A DNA stretch of 64,000 nucleotides from Natranaerofaba carboxydovora (GCF_022539405.1 NZ_CP054394.1:374501-438500), one strand, 5' to 3'. Shown: positions 7,645-16,264, counted from the first letter of the stretch. Notes: a model not told the origin generated them from the letters alone. Numbers and translations are program-made.

Positions 7645-8952
7645 ATGAAAAAAAGAGTTTTAATCATGGGTGCTGCAGGAAGAGATTTTCACAATTTTAA
7701 TGTTTATTTCAGGGACAATGAAGAATATGAAGTTGTAGCAATGACAGCTACTCAAATTCCAAATATTGATGGTAGAAAATATCCTCCAGAACTTTCAGGT
7801 AAGTTATATCCTGATGGAATTGAAATTTTTGCTGAAGAGGAATTAACAGAGATTATCTCAGAGAAAAAGGTAGACGAAGTGGTATTTGCCTACAGTGATG
7901 TGCCTTATGAACATGTGATGAATAAAGCCGCTGAGGTAAACGCAGCAGGGGCAGATTTTAAACTAATGGGACCAAAGACTACTATGTTAAAATCGAATAA
8001 ACCGGTTATTTCAATTTGTGCTGCAAGGACAGGAATAGGAAAAAGTCAGACAACCAGAAGAGTATGTGATATTTTAAGAAACAAAGGGAAAAAGGTAGCT
8101 GTAATAAGACATCCAATGCCATATGGTGACTTAGTTAAGCAAGCATGTCAGCGGTTTTCGGATTATAATTCTTTAGATGAGCATGAGTGCACAATTGAAG
8201 AAAGAGAAGAGTATGAACCTCATATTGATAAAGGTATTATTGTTTATGCAGGTGTGGATTATCAAAAAATACTTAAAGAGGCAGAAAAAGAAGCTGACAT
8301 TATCATCTGGGATGGTGGAAATAATGACATGCCGTTTTATCAGCCAGATTTACATATAGTTCTTGTTGATCCCCATAGGCCTGGCCATGAACTTAAATAT
8401 TATCCTGGAGAGGCTAACCTAAGAATGGCAGATGTAGCTTTGGTTAACAAAATTGATACAGCTACTAATGAAGGCATAAATAAAGTTAGAGAAAATATAG
8501 AAAAAATCAACCCAGAGGCTACAGTTGTAGAAGGAGCCTCACCTATATTTGTTGATGATATAGACATGATCAAAAACAAAAAAGTTTTAGTGGTAGAGGA
8601 TGGCCCAACTTTAACTCACGGGGAAATGGAATATGGAGCTGGAACTATAGCTGCTAAAAAGTTTAGTGCTAAAGAAATTGTCAATCCTAGAGATTATGCT
8701 ACAGGAAGTATTAAGGACACTTTTGAAGAGTATACGCATATTGGAAACTTGCTTCCCGCTATGGGGTATGGACAAGAACAGATGAAAGATCTAGAAGATA
8801 CAATAAATAAAGTTGATTGTGATACAGTTGTGATAGGAACTCCTATTGATCTTAGAAGAGTAGCAGATATCAAAAAGCCTGCAGTTAGAATCAGGTATGA
8901 ATTACAGGAAATAGGTGTACCTACGCTAGATGATATATTGAAGGATTTTTAA
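7645..8952 (+). CDS. cyclic 2,3-diphosphoglycerate synthetase-like GTPase
   Basis: A 435-residue protein opening with a Rossmann-like strand (VLIMGAAGRDFHNFN) and carrying a P-loop CAARTGIGKSQTTR near residues 130-143, then DIIIWDGGNNDMPFY and NKIDTATNEG, a G4-like N-K-I-D motif. This architecture is that of the cpgS-like family; in methanogens cpgS makes the thermo- and osmoprotectant cyclic 2,3-diphosphoglycerate, while the many bacterial homologues are mostly untested. The start is an ATG after GGGATGAG. It is monocistronic and divergent from the selenoprotein gene. Solute synthesis would suit a halophile, but nucleotide-dependent activity on another substrate is equally possible. Confidence 0.75.
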   Translation: MKKRVLIMGAAGRDFHNFNVYFRDNEEYEVVAMTATQIPNIDGRKYPPELSGKLYPDGIEIFAEEELTEIISEKKVDEVVFAYSDVPYEHVMNKAAEVNAAGADFKLMGPKTTMLKSNKPVISICAARTGIGKSQTTRRVCDILRNKGKKVAVIRHPMPYGDLVKQACQRFSDYNSLDEHECTIEEREEYEPHIDKGIIVYAGVDYQKILKEAEKEADIIIWDGGNNDMPFYQPDLHIVLVDPHRPGHELKYYPGEANLRMADVALVNKIDTATNEGINKVRENIEKINPEATVVEGASPIFVDDIDMIKNKKVLVVEDGPTLTHGEMEYGAGTIAAKKFSAKEIVNPRDYATGSIKDTFEEYTHIGNLLPAMGYGQEQMKDLEDTINKVDCDTVVIGTPIDLRRVADIKKPAVRIRYELQEIGVPTLDDILKDF

Positions 8953-9000
8953 CATTTTAATATCCTTTATAGTTTAATATGCTAGAAGGTTTAATATTTA

Positions 9001-9066
9001 CCGCCTCCAATTAATTTTAGATTTCGATATATTTGATCTGGATATATTTGATATAATTGGAGGCGG
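9001..9066. repeat. 13-bp perfect inverted repeat with a 40-nt AT-rich loop
   Basis: CCGCCTCCAATTA at 9001-9013 is the exact reverse complement of TAATTGGAGGCGG at 9054-9066. The loop contains GATATATTTGAT twice. The right arm carries a GGAGG that could be hidden in the stem. No T-run follows, so it is not a standard terminator. It lies just before the small membrane-protein gene. Confidence 0.6.
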
Positions 9067-9110
9067 CTTATAAGTTTCATTATATTTTATTTCCTTTTGG
9101 GGGAGAAGAT

Positions 9111-9347
9111 TTGGAGAAATTTAAAAGGATGTTTTCAGGCAAATCCAAGGCCAAAAAAGCACTGCTGACCCTGATTATATACAGGGGCGCAAAGATCTTG
9201 GCTCTTTATTTGATTTTTTGGGATCGTCCAATAATATGGATGCCAACAGTTATTACGACAAGTATACTGTTATTTTTCAATATACGATCCGAAAAAAGAC
9301 AGCTGCTAAAAGAAGATAAAGAAAATCAAAATAAAAAGGACCATTAA
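9111..9347 (+). CDS. small membrane protein, function unknown
   Basis: A 78-residue protein starting at TTG after GGGGGAGAAGA; an earlier in-frame TTG (9057) overlaps the inverted repeat and has no ribosome site. It has a basic N-terminus (KFKRMFSGKSKAKK), two hydrophobic stretches about residues 17-33 and 40-55 that could be one hairpin of membrane helices, and a very polar lysine-rich tail. It resembles no family I can name. It is convergent with pfkA. Confidence 0.55.
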   Translation: MEKFKRMFSGKSKAKKALLTLIIYRGAKILALYLIFWDRPIIWMPTVITTSILLFFNIRSEKRQLLKEDKENQNKKDH

Positions 9348-9415
9348 CTAAATGCAAAAAAACTAAAAAGAAAAAGTCGTTAGATTGTTTTTGATTTGAT
9401 ATTAAAGTTATATTT

Positions 9416-10375
9416 TTAAATTGACAGAGAATTATTCAAAACAAGAAGCTCTTTTGAAAATGCTTTTTTGCCAAATATAACTTCATCAAGATTAGCTGTG
9501 GTAATCTTGCCGTTATTTTTTACGATGGCCACTCCTGCTGTATTATTTACTAATTGGTCTACTGCTTTTGCCCCCATACAACTGCCTAAGATTCTATCTC
9601 TTGCAGTTGGTGAGCCTCCCCTCTGAACATGCCCAAGAACCGAAACCCTGTTTTCAAGCCCTGCTTTTTCTTTAATTGTATTGCTTAGCTTAGATGCCGG
9701 GCCGACACCTTCTGCTGCTACTATTATGCTGTGCTTTTTGCCTCTATTGATTCCTTTGAGTATTTTGTTTATGACGACATCAATATCATATTCCTGCTCA
9801 GGGATCAATATTGATTCAGCCCCTCCTGCAGTTCCTGCCCATAGGGCAATATTTCCGCTGTCTCTACCCATAACTTCTATAATAAAAATCCTTTCATGAG
9901 AAGTGGCGGTGTCTCTAATCTTGTCGATCGTTTCAATAACTGTATTAACAGCGGTATCAAAACCAATAGTCAGTTCAGTATTTGGGATATCATTGTCTAT
10001 TGTTCCGGGGACACCTACTACAGGAAATCCTAATTCCCCTAATTTTTTGGCGCCTCTAAAGGAACCATCGCCTCCTATTACTATAAGTCCATCGATATTA
10101 GCTTCATTTAAGTTATATAGAGCAGTTTTTTGTCCTTCTTCAGATTTGAATTTGTCACAGCGAGCAGTGGACAACACAGTGCCGCCTCGCTGAAGAACAT
10201 CTCCTACATCACCGATTTTTAATTCTTTGAAATTATTCTCGATTAATCCCTTGAATCCGTAATATATACCTACTGCTTTTTTGTTAAGATAAATACATCG
10301 ACGCACAGCAGCTCTAATTGCTGCATTCATACCGGGAGCATCTCCACCACTTGTAAGGACTCCTATTTTTTCCAC
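9416..10375 (-). CDS. pfkA: ATP-dependent 6-phosphofructokinase
   Basis: 319 residues, the usual length of bacterial PfkA, phosphorylating fructose 6-phosphate in glycolysis. Motifs: LTSGGDAPGMNAAIRA (ATP site), VIGGDGSFRGA, GTIDNDIPNTELTIGFDTA (catalytic T-I-D-N-D), IEVMGRDSGNIALWAG and LGHVQRGGSPTARDR (substrate arginines). The start chosen is the GTG five bases after AGGTGA; a GTG three codons earlier has no room for a ribosome site. The gene stands alone, separated from pyruvate kinase, which often follows it elsewhere. Tetrameric and probably regulated by ADP and PEP, as is typical of the family. Confidence 0.97.
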   Translation of the reverse strand: MEKIGVLTSGGDAPGMNAAIRAAVRRCIYLNKKAVGIYYGFKGLIENNFKELKIGDVGDVLQRGGTVLSTARCDKFKSEEGQKTALYNLNEANIDGLIVIGGDGSFRGAKKLGELGFPVVGVPGTIDNDIPNTELTIGFDTAVNTVIETIDKIRDTATSHERIFIIEVMGRDSGNIALWAGTAGGAESILIPEQEYDIDVVINKILKGINRGKKHSIIVAAEGVGPASKLSNTIKEKAGLENRVSVLGHVQRGGSPTARDRILGSCMGAKAVDQLVNNTAGVAIVKNNGKITTANLDEVIFGKKAFSKELLVLNNSLSI

Positions 10376-10627
10376 GATTATCACCTGCCCAAAATATTGT
10401 TGAAAAGAATTCTAGTTTAAAAACCATTAAGCTTATTGGAATTGCTATATAATAGGATAACATATTTTTAACTATAACATTAGCGCAACTTGTTTCCTAA
10501 ATTGTTTATAAGAAAACTTGTTTTATTTGCAGGTGATTCCCTTTATTATGTAGTAAATATATCTGACAGTAAGATTAATATAATCTAAGAAATGCATACT
10601 TACAAAATCAAGGAGGTTTTTTTAACA

Positions 10628-11818
10628 ATGCTTTCTGACAAAGCGAAAAATGTGAGTCCTTCTCCTACTTTAGCTATAAGTGCCAAAGCTAAAGAGATGA
10701 AAAGTCAAGGCATAGATGTAATTGGATTTGGTGCAGGAGAGCCTGACTTTGATACACCAGAACATATTAAAAAAAGAGCAATTAAGGAAATTGAAAATGG
10801 TTTTACAGGTTATACTCCGGCAGCTGGTGTGCCTGAATTGAAAGAAGTGATAGCAAATAAGCTAAAAAGAGATAATAATTTGGACTACAGTGCAGATCAA
10901 ATAGTAGTTTCTAATGGGGCAAAACATTCAATCTTGAATGCGTGTTCTGCACTATTAAACGAAGGAGATGAAGTTTTAGTTCCCACACCTTACTGGGTAA
11001 GCTACCCGGAGCTTGTCAAATTAGGAGGAGGAACCCCCAAAATAATTGAAACTAGTGAGGCAAACAACTTTAAGGTTACAATAAAAGACCTTGAAAACAG
11101 TTTGAGTTCAAAAACCAAGCTTTTAATTTTAAATAGTCCATCTAACCCTTCCGGTCAGATGTATACAAAAGAAGAACTGAAGGAGATCGGAGATTTTGTA
11201 GTTAAAAATGGTATATATGTTATTTCTGATGAAATTTATGAGTATATAGTTTATGACGATAATAAACATGTTAGCATTGCATCTTTAAGCTCCGAACTTA
11301 AAGATAGAACGATAATAATTAATGGAGTCTCTAAGAGTTATGCAATGACCGGCTGGAGAATAGGATATACAGCCTCTAACCTTGAACTAGCCAAAGCAAT
11401 GGGAGCAATGCAAAGCCATGCTACCTCAAACCCCTGCTCTATATCTCAAATGGCTGCACATGAGGCTATAAGTGGCCCTCAGGACTGCGTGGGAGAAATG
11501 GTCAAAGAATTTGATAAAAGAAGAAAATTCATGCAGCAAAGAATTAAAGAAATCCCATATCTTGAAGCTATGGAGCCCCAGGGTGCTTTTTATATGTTTG
11601 TCTCTATGAAAGAGACAAGTGGGATGAAACATGAGAATAATGAAATTAATGACAGCCAGAATTTTGCTAAATATCTATTAGATAGTAAAAAGGTTGCCCT
11701 TGTACCTGGAGATGGATTTGGGGCTAAATATTATATAAGAATATCTTATGCAACTTCTATGGATAATATAGAAAGAGGTCTAGACAGGATAGAAGAATTT
11801 GTAAAAGAGCTTAGTTAA
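10628..11818 (+). CDS. class I/II pyridoxal-phosphate aminotransferase (aspartate aminotransferase type)
   Basis: 396 residues. The start is the ATG after AAGGAGG; the longer frame begins before that site. The PLP lysine is K236 in INGVSKSYAMTGWRIGY; LNSPSNPSGQMY and ISDEIYEYIVYD supply the cofactor-contacting asparagine, aspartate and tyrosine; YYIRISYA near the end holds the arginine that binds the substrate carboxylate. This is subgroup I-gamma, as in Bacillus AspB, usually transferring amino groups between aspartate or aromatic residues and 2-oxoglutarate. It is a single gene with its own terminator. Confidence 0.9.
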   Translation: MLSDKAKNVSPSPTLAISAKAKEMKSQGIDVIGFGAGEPDFDTPEHIKKRAIKEIENGFTGYTPAAGVPELKEVIANKLKRDNNLDYSADQIVVSNGAKHSILNACSALLNEGDEVLVPTPYWVSYPELVKLGGGTPKIIETSEANNFKVTIKDLENSLSSKTKLLILNSPSNPSGQMYTKEELKEIGDFVVKNGIYVISDEIYEYIVYDDNKHVSIASLSSELKDRTIIINGVSKSYAMTGWRIGYTASNLELAKAMGAMQSHATSNPCSISQMAAHEAISGPQDCVGEMVKEFDKRRKFMQQRIKEIPYLEAMEPQGAFYMFVSMKETSGMKHENNEINDSQNFAKYLLDSKKVALVPGDGFGAKYYIRISYATSMDNIERGLDRIEEFVKELS

Positions 11819-11857
11819 TCTCTTTTTTCACATATTAAGCAAATCAGTTTGTAAAAT

Positions 11858-11897
11858 GAGTCGGATGTTAGTGTTATGACATTCCGGCTCTTTTTTT
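11858..11897 (+). terminator. rho-independent terminator after the aminotransferase gene
   Basis: GAGTCGGATG pairs with ATTCCGGCTC (with G-U pairs and a bulge), followed by seven T. Confidence 0.75.
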
Positions 11898-11944
11898 GTG
11901 CCAAATTGTAATTTGAAAATCGACAGAGAAATCGCCGGTTATAT

Positions 11945-11973
11945 TTGACGCAGCGTAGTAGGAGTGCTAAAAT
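11945..11973 (+). promoter_or_regulatory. sigma-A promoter of the YVTN lipoprotein gene
   Basis: TTGACG, a 17-bp spacer and TAAAAT. The leader that follows contains CGCC...GGCG arms around a CCCT-AG-AGGG hairpin (about 11990-12020), just before the ribosome site GAAGGAGG. I do not recognise a riboswitch class there. Confidence 0.65.
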
Positions 11974-12036
11974 TACAATACAACAATACCCGCCCCCTAG
12001 AGGGATGGGATAACTTGGCGAAGGAGGAAAAGTGTT

Positions 12037-13494
12037 ATGCGAAGGTATTTAGTCTTAACGATGGCGCTTGTTTTGGCTGTGGCGATGATAAGTTTATCTG
12101 TAGGTTGTGAAGAAGAAACTGAGGATCTTGAGCCTGGAGACAGTAACGGTGAAACTCAAGAGGAAAAAATAGAAGAGGCTAATGAAATTGATGACACTGA
12201 TGAAGTTGATGAGACTTCTCTGTTAAGAGAAGACAGTGATGGAGGGATTGACTCAAGGGTAACCTGGGAAAATCCTGGAGAAGAACTGCCGGAATTTACG
12301 ATTGGGTTAGATACTCACGCTGGTGACTTAACCATGTATGATTTGGCAGAACTATCTAACCTAACAACTGATGCTGGAGATGAATTTTCCCTTGAGTGGG
12401 AATTTACAATGGAAAGCTCACATCACCCTGAAGGTGTTTTGACGGCTGTAGATGGAAGTTTTAGCCCTGAAGCAGAGCAATTAGTACTACAGATCGAAGA
12501 TTTGGATGGGGCTTTTTTAGAATTTGAATGGAATTTAGAATCGTTAGAGGTTGCTGATTTGGATGCTGATGAAAGTACTAATGAAAACGAAGCCTCGAGA
12601 TTGGCTGTGGCTAATGCTGTAAGTGGCAGTGTATCTATATTAGACATAGATAACTACAAAAATATTGCTAACCATACTCTTGTTGACAATCAACTTTCTC
12701 ACGGTATAGCAGTTGATGAAGAAAGAGGGTTGGTTTATGCGGGTGGACTAGATGAAGAAGAGTTAATAATTTTTGATTACGAAGAGGAGGAGGTTAAAGA
12801 AAGGGTCGAAATTGACGCCAGAGTTCACGGTGTGGATTTGACCCTTGAAAGAGATTATGTATTGATCTCTAGCGCTGCCCTTGAAGAAGATGATGAATAT
12901 GACGTGGTAACTGTGGTTGATACTGACAATTTTGAAATTAGTGAACGCTTGGATGAGTACCCCTGGCAAAGTCCTGCTCATATAAATATTGATCCTCAGG
13001 GTCATTATCTGTATGTTGCAAATGTAATGTCTAATGATGTGGCAGTATTAGATGCTGATAATTTTGAACTTGTAGAGATGGTTTCAGTCGGTGAAATGCC
13101 AAATGAGGTGGTTTCTTCTTACAACGGAGATTATATATTTTCGGCAAATGTTGAAGACAGTAATATAACTGTAATAGAAACAAGAACTTGGGAAGTTGTA
13201 GATACCATATCTGCTGGAGAGGGTGCTCATGGTATTGCTGTCACACCAGATGATGAAGAGGTCTGGACCGCTAATAGAGATTCTAATACTGTGAGTATTA
13301 TTGACATTGATACAGGAGAAAGAGTTGAAGATATTGACCTAGAGACTTATGCCAACCACGTTACTTTCTCTGCAGATGGTGAAAAGGCTTTTGTCACCAG
13401 AGAAGACGATGTGGCCGTTATTGATGTTAATAACAGAGATATGATAGATACTATACCAGTCGAAAAAGAACCTCACGAAATGGAAGTGTTATAA
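12037..13494 (+). CDS. YVTN-type beta-propeller lipoprotein
   Basis: 485 residues. Lipoprotein signal peptide with lipobox LSVGC (Cys about 24), a very acidic linker (30-75), a beta-rich domain of about 110 residues (EFTIGLDTHAGDLTMYDLA...), then about seven propeller blades of roughly 42 residues from residue 190 onward, with repeats such as HINIDPQGHYLYVANVMSND and HGIAVTPDDEEVWTANRDSN. YVTN propellers sit on cell surfaces and bind protein or metal partners; no active site can be named. Its high Asp/Glu content fits a high-salt exterior. It has its own promoter and no operon partner. Confidence 0.85.
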   Translation: MRRYLVLTMALVLAVAMISLSVGCEEETEDLEPGDSNGETQEEKIEEANEIDDTDEVDETSLLREDSDGGIDSRVTWENPGEELPEFTIGLDTHAGDLTMYDLAELSNLTTDAGDEFSLEWEFTMESSHHPEGVLTAVDGSFSPEAEQLVLQIEDLDGAFLEFEWNLESLEVADLDADESTNENEASRLAVANAVSGSVSILDIDNYKNIANHTLVDNQLSHGIAVDEERGLVYAGGLDEEELIIFDYEEEEVKERVEIDARVHGVDLTLERDYVLISSAALEEDDEYDVVTVVDTDNFEISERLDEYPWQSPAHINIDPQGHYLYVANVMSNDVAVLDADNFELVEMVSVGEMPNEVVSSYNGDYIFSANVEDSNITVIETRTWEVVDTISAGEGAHGIAVTPDDEEVWTANRDSNTVSIIDIDTGERVEDIDLETYANHVTFSADGEKAFVTREDDVAVIDVNNRDMIDTIPVEKEPHEMEVL

Positions 13495-13539
13495 TAATGA
13501 TTAAGATAGTTGCTTCTGCTAGTTAATTTTGTCAGCTGT

Positions 13540-13568
13540 TAGACACGAAAATTTAGCTATGATATAAT
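13540..13568 (+). promoter_or_regulatory. promoter of tRNA-Arg(CCG)
   Basis: TAGACA, a 17-bp spacer and TATAAT, 23 bp before the tRNA. Confidence 0.6.
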
Positions 13569-13591
13569 TTAACTGCTTATATAATTAAAAT

Positions 13592-13666
13592 GCGCCTATA
13601 GCTCAGCGGATAGAGCACCGGCCTCCGGAGCCGGGAGCCCAGGTTCGAGTCCTGGTAGGCGCACCA
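13592..13666 (+). tRNA. tRNA-Arg (anticodon CCG)
   Basis: Complete cloverleaf: acceptor GCGCCTA/TAGGCGC, D-arm AGCTCAGCGGATAGAGC, anticodon stem CCGGC/GCCGG around CTCCGGA, T-arm GGTTCGAGTCC, and an encoded CCA end. It reads CGG, a rare codon in this low-GC genome. It stands alone with its own promoter, and the decayed accessory region begins just downstream. Confidence 0.97.
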
Positions 13667-13680
13667 TTTAAGAAGTCAAC

Positions 13681-13726
13681 AATGGCAGTGTTTCCTGTAG
13701 GTGGGAGATGCTGCCATTTTAATTTG
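13681..13726 (+). terminator. hairpin after tRNA-Arg
   Basis: AATGGCAG pairs with CTGCCATT across a 22-nt loop, then TTAATTT. Probably the tRNA terminator; weak because of the long loop and broken T-run. Confidence 0.5.
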
Positions 13727-13841
13727 CAAGGGTGAACTGCAAACATTTTGCAAACATAAAATTTAGTTAGAAACAAAAGGATATTAACTTACTCATGTTG
13801 AAATAATAATATATTAAAGGCATTTCTTGGGAGGTTTAAAT

Positions 13842-14137
13842 ATGTCTATTATTTTAAAAAAATTAATATCCTTTTATAAACCGGAAAAAGTTTACCTTTT
13901 TGGTTCACAAGCAAGAGATGATGCTAATGAAAATAAAAAGATACTTCTAAACCTAAGCGCTTTCGTACTTTGGAGTTTCGCAGAAATTTACGAGGGTATA
14001 ATTATTATCCTGTAGATATTTTGGTCTATACCCCTCAAGAATTTAAAAATGAAAGCAATATTAAGGGTACCATAGCCTACCATGTTAAAAGGGAGGGGAA
14101 ATTGCTATATGACCAAGGAGATACAGTTGCTAGTTAA
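13842..14137 (+). pseudogene. MNT-type nucleotidyltransferase (antitoxin) remnant
   Basis: The start follows GGGAGG. The N-terminus reads MSIILKKLISFYKPEKVYLF then GSQARDDANEN, the G-S-x10-D-x-D region of minimal nucleotidyltransferases, but the D-x-D part is missing. After a frame change near 13990 the C-terminus resumes as RGYNYYPVDILVYTPQEF and ends KLLYDQGDTVAS. The catalytic segment has been lost by an internal deletion with frameshift, so no working enzyme is expected. It overlaps the start of the HEPN remnant, the usual order of MntA/HepT-type modules. Confidence 0.75.
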
Positions 14138-14392
14138 AGAGTGGTTTGATTAGTATTTTTTCAAAAAGATTTTAGAAAATCACATAATTTAAGCTATCTC
14201 TTAGAACTTTTAGAGCAAGATATCCCTGAAAACATTATGGAGGCAGCAGAATATTTAAATGAATATGCTGTTGAAGCAAGATACCCTGGTAATTTTCCAA
14301 CTGTATATGATGAAGAAGCTGAAAGAGCACTTGAGTATGTCAAAATCATTAAGGATTATATTATCGACTTAAGGAATAATTTCCAAATTTAA
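14109..14392 (+). pseudogene. HEPN-domain toxin remnant (HepT-like)
   Basis: ATG inside the end of the MNT remnant starts MTKEIQLLVKEWFD and hits TAG at once. In another frame from about 14161 the C-terminal half of a HEPN protein (PF05168) is well kept: SHNLSYLLELLEQDIPENI, EAAEYLNEYAVEARYPGNFP, and ERALEYVKIIKDYIIDLRN. The middle, including the dimer-forming helices, is gone. Together with the MNT remnant this is a dead toxin-antitoxin pair. Confidence 0.75.
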
Positions 14393-14420
14393 CTGCTACT
14401 TTGCATAGCAGTTTTTATTT
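14391..14420 (+). terminator. terminator after the HEPN remnant
   Basis: AACTGCTA and TAGCAGTT arms around a 7-nt loop, followed by TTTATTTT. It overlaps the stop codon of the remnant. Confidence 0.75.
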
Positions 14421-14508
14421 TCCTCTCAATTTCATCTAAAAGTACAAAATTAAACTGGGTAATTTTTATTTATCAGGAGTCTTTTCATATTTTTGACCAA
14501 AAATCATA

Positions 14509-14684
14509 TTTGAGGAAAGAGATGATGGGACTTTTAGAGTAGGGGAGTACAAAATTAAAGATTTAGAGAAAGAGGAAACAGTTCAAAAACCAAAAACTAC
14601 AGTGCGTTAGTTATTAGTATCGGATAGAAGTGTCACAGTTGATATTAAAGACGAATTAGAGAAAAATTTTAAGAAGTATTACTA
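14509..14684 (+). pseudogene. possible coding remnant, unidentified
   Basis: One frame reads IFEERDDGTFRVGEYKIKDL, then a TAG, then LLVSDRSVTVDIKDELEKNF and a stop. The composition looks coding but there is no start or ribosome site. I cannot name a family. The rest of the gap between the HEPN remnant and the next gene shows nothing else. Confidence 0.3.
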
Positions 14685-14762
14685 GGAAAATAACTAAATA
14701 GAATCAAGATATTGCTTAATTAAACAAACTGATTAGTTAGTTAAATTTAAAGGAGTGGAATA

Positions 14763-15221
14763 ATGGGATTAAACAACAAATTAATGCGGATAATTGTTAT
14801 AACAATATTATATGTATTTTTACTATCTTTACCAATTTTTGAGGAGGTTCAATATACAGTTACTTATTACGTAATGATTATTCTTTTATTGCCAATTACA
14901 ATTTATAGCATAATTATGGATAAAAAACTCAAGAAAAAATTTTACAAGCGATGGCAAAAAGTAAGGGAACAAGGATTTTGGATAAATATTGTTAGAGAAG
15001 GGATGCGATCGCTTGTTTTTATGATAACATTAGTAAGTATTACACAATTCATCGTTAATGGTCGTACTCCGTTAGAAATAATATCAAAGTTATCAGACAG
15101 TGCATTAGTATGGATATCATTGTTTCTTTTGGCATTTAACATAGTGGTAGGGGTAATCGCTTGGTACGAGAATGAAAAAAGGTACAACCGAATTCAATAT
15201 GCTTTGAAAAATAGCAATTAA
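14763..15221 (+). CDS. membrane protein, function unknown
   Basis: 152 residues with ATG after AAAGGAG. Four hydrophobic segments (about 8-25, 32-51, 80-97, 113-133) separated by a basic loop (KKLKKKFYKRWQKVREQ). No family recognised. It lies in an accessory region between toxin-antitoxin remnants and a HEPN-like gene, and is followed by a dispersed repeat with a terminator-like hairpin. Confidence 0.6.
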   Translation: MGLNNKLMRIIVITILYVFLLSLPIFEEVQYTVTYYVMIILLLPITIYSIIMDKKLKKKFYKRWQKVREQGFWINIVREGMRSLVFMITLVSITQFIVNGRTPLEIISKLSDSALVWISLFLLAFNIVVGVIAWYENEKRYNRIQYALKNSN

Positions 15222-15236
15222 TTTAATTCCTACCTA

Positions 15237-15298
15237 TACATCATCCGATTTATATGCCTTAAAGCGGTAGCTATTTGCTATTGCTTTATATTTATTTT
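15237..15298 (+). repeat. dispersed intergenic repeat, family 1, copy A, with hairpin
   Basis: Contains CATCATCCGATTTATATGCC then AAAGCGGTAGC / GCTATTGCTTTA arms followed by ATATTTATTTT, so it could terminate transcription. The CGATTTATRTGCCTTAA core recurs near 42778 and, on the minus strand, near 63745; the hairpin version recurs near 40760. Confidence 0.65.
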
Positions 15299-15370
15299 GG
15301 CAAATCAACAACAAACTTAGCCTTTGAAAAAGAATATAAAGTTGAGATTAATGGGGGGAAGGTGATGTAA

Positions 15371-15889
15371 ATGCCCGGTAATGAAAGTGATGATCTTCTA
15401 TTAGTAAAAGCAATTGCCCATGAATTTACTAGGGCAAAGCTAGCCTTTTTTTATTTTTTAGATTTGTCGGAGAAAAAAAGTATAAAACCAGAGCAGTATG
15501 ATAATTCCAGAACACTTTTTTTATTGTATAATGCATATGGCTTATTCATACACCATTTATATGAATATCAAAAAGGATGCTTTAAAAGAGAGTTTAGGAA
15601 ATATCGAGAAGATAAAATAAATAAAATTGACGAGCTAATAACTAATGAACTGGATAAATTTTTAAGAAATTGTGTGATTTTGATAGAACATAATAAAGCA
15701 CCAGCCTGGATTGATAGCCACCGTAAAACTTTTTATGAAAAGGGGGCTCCTGCTGATTTTGGAAAAGACTTTAGAGAGGTAAGAAATTATTTAGCACATG
15801 TTGATCTTGAACGCATTAGAGGGGAGTCCCGTCTCAGTTTAAGTGAATTTTATCTAAAATTATGGAATAGAATTAATAGATATATTTAA
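15371..15889 (+). CDS. HEPN-like protein, function unknown
   Basis: 172 residues, mostly helical. Start is ATG after GGGGGGAAGGTGATG. Near residues 137-143 it has FREVRNYLAHVD, an R-x4-H arrangement as in HEPN ribonucleases. Rather polar, no membrane helix or signal. The next frame is the tail of a methylase, so it may have been an accessory gene of a restriction or defence system. The HEPN call rests on one motif and overall helicity. Confidence 0.45.
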   Translation: MPGNESDDLLLVKAIAHEFTRAKLAFFYFLDLSEKKSIKPEQYDNSRTLFLLYNAYGLFIHHLYEYQKGCFKREFRKYREDKINKIDELITNELDKFLRNCVILIEHNKAPAWIDSHRKTFYEKGAPADFGKDFREVRNYLAHVDLERIRGESRLSLSEFYLKLWNRINRYI

Positions 15890-15928
15890 TAGATAAAATA
15901 AACGTCGAATTTAGAATGAAAAAAGTAA

Positions 15929-16264
15929 CAATGGGAAGATAACAAATTACAAACTGAAGGGTATGAATGGAATCCTCCGGAGTGGATTTATATAGATGAA
16001 GAAGGGATCCCACTTCCTCCATTTAAATGGGATGAAGAAAGACGTGCAATTCTTCGAGCCGAAATAGATGCCTATTATGCTTATTTATATGGTTTAAATT
16101 ATGATGAACTCAGATATATTCTAGATCCTAAGGATGTCTATGGTGAAGATTTTCCGGGTGAAACATTTAGGGTTCTTAAAAATAAAGAATTACAAAATTA
16201 TGATGAGTATAAAACACGTAGATTAATATTGGAAGCCTGGGAACGTTTAAGCTTAGGCAATTAA
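15929..16264 (+). pseudogene. 3' fragment of a type IIG/Eco57I-like DNA methylase
   Basis: An open frame without a start codon. It reads GIPLPPFKWDEERRAILRAE, IDAYYAYLYGLNYDELRYIL, and ends YKTRRLILEAWERLSLGN. The R-A-E-I-D-A-Y-Y-A-x-L-Y-G-L segment followed by Y-K-T-R-R-L-I-L-E is, to my knowledge, typical of the C-terminal end of large N6-adenine methylase/restriction proteins (Eco57I-like, BREX and related). The catalytic part is absent, so the gene has been deleted down to its tail. Confidence 0.65.

Noticed and set aside
9057-9110. Longer N-terminus for the small membrane protein
   Set aside because: That TTG lies inside the inverted repeat and lacks a ribosome site, while the internal TTG at 9111 follows GGGGGAG.
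11985-12030. Known riboswitch before the YVTN gene
   Set aside because: Arms are present, but neither the sequence nor the layout fits any class that I recall (fluoride, guanidine, cobalamin, preQ1, c-di-GMP).
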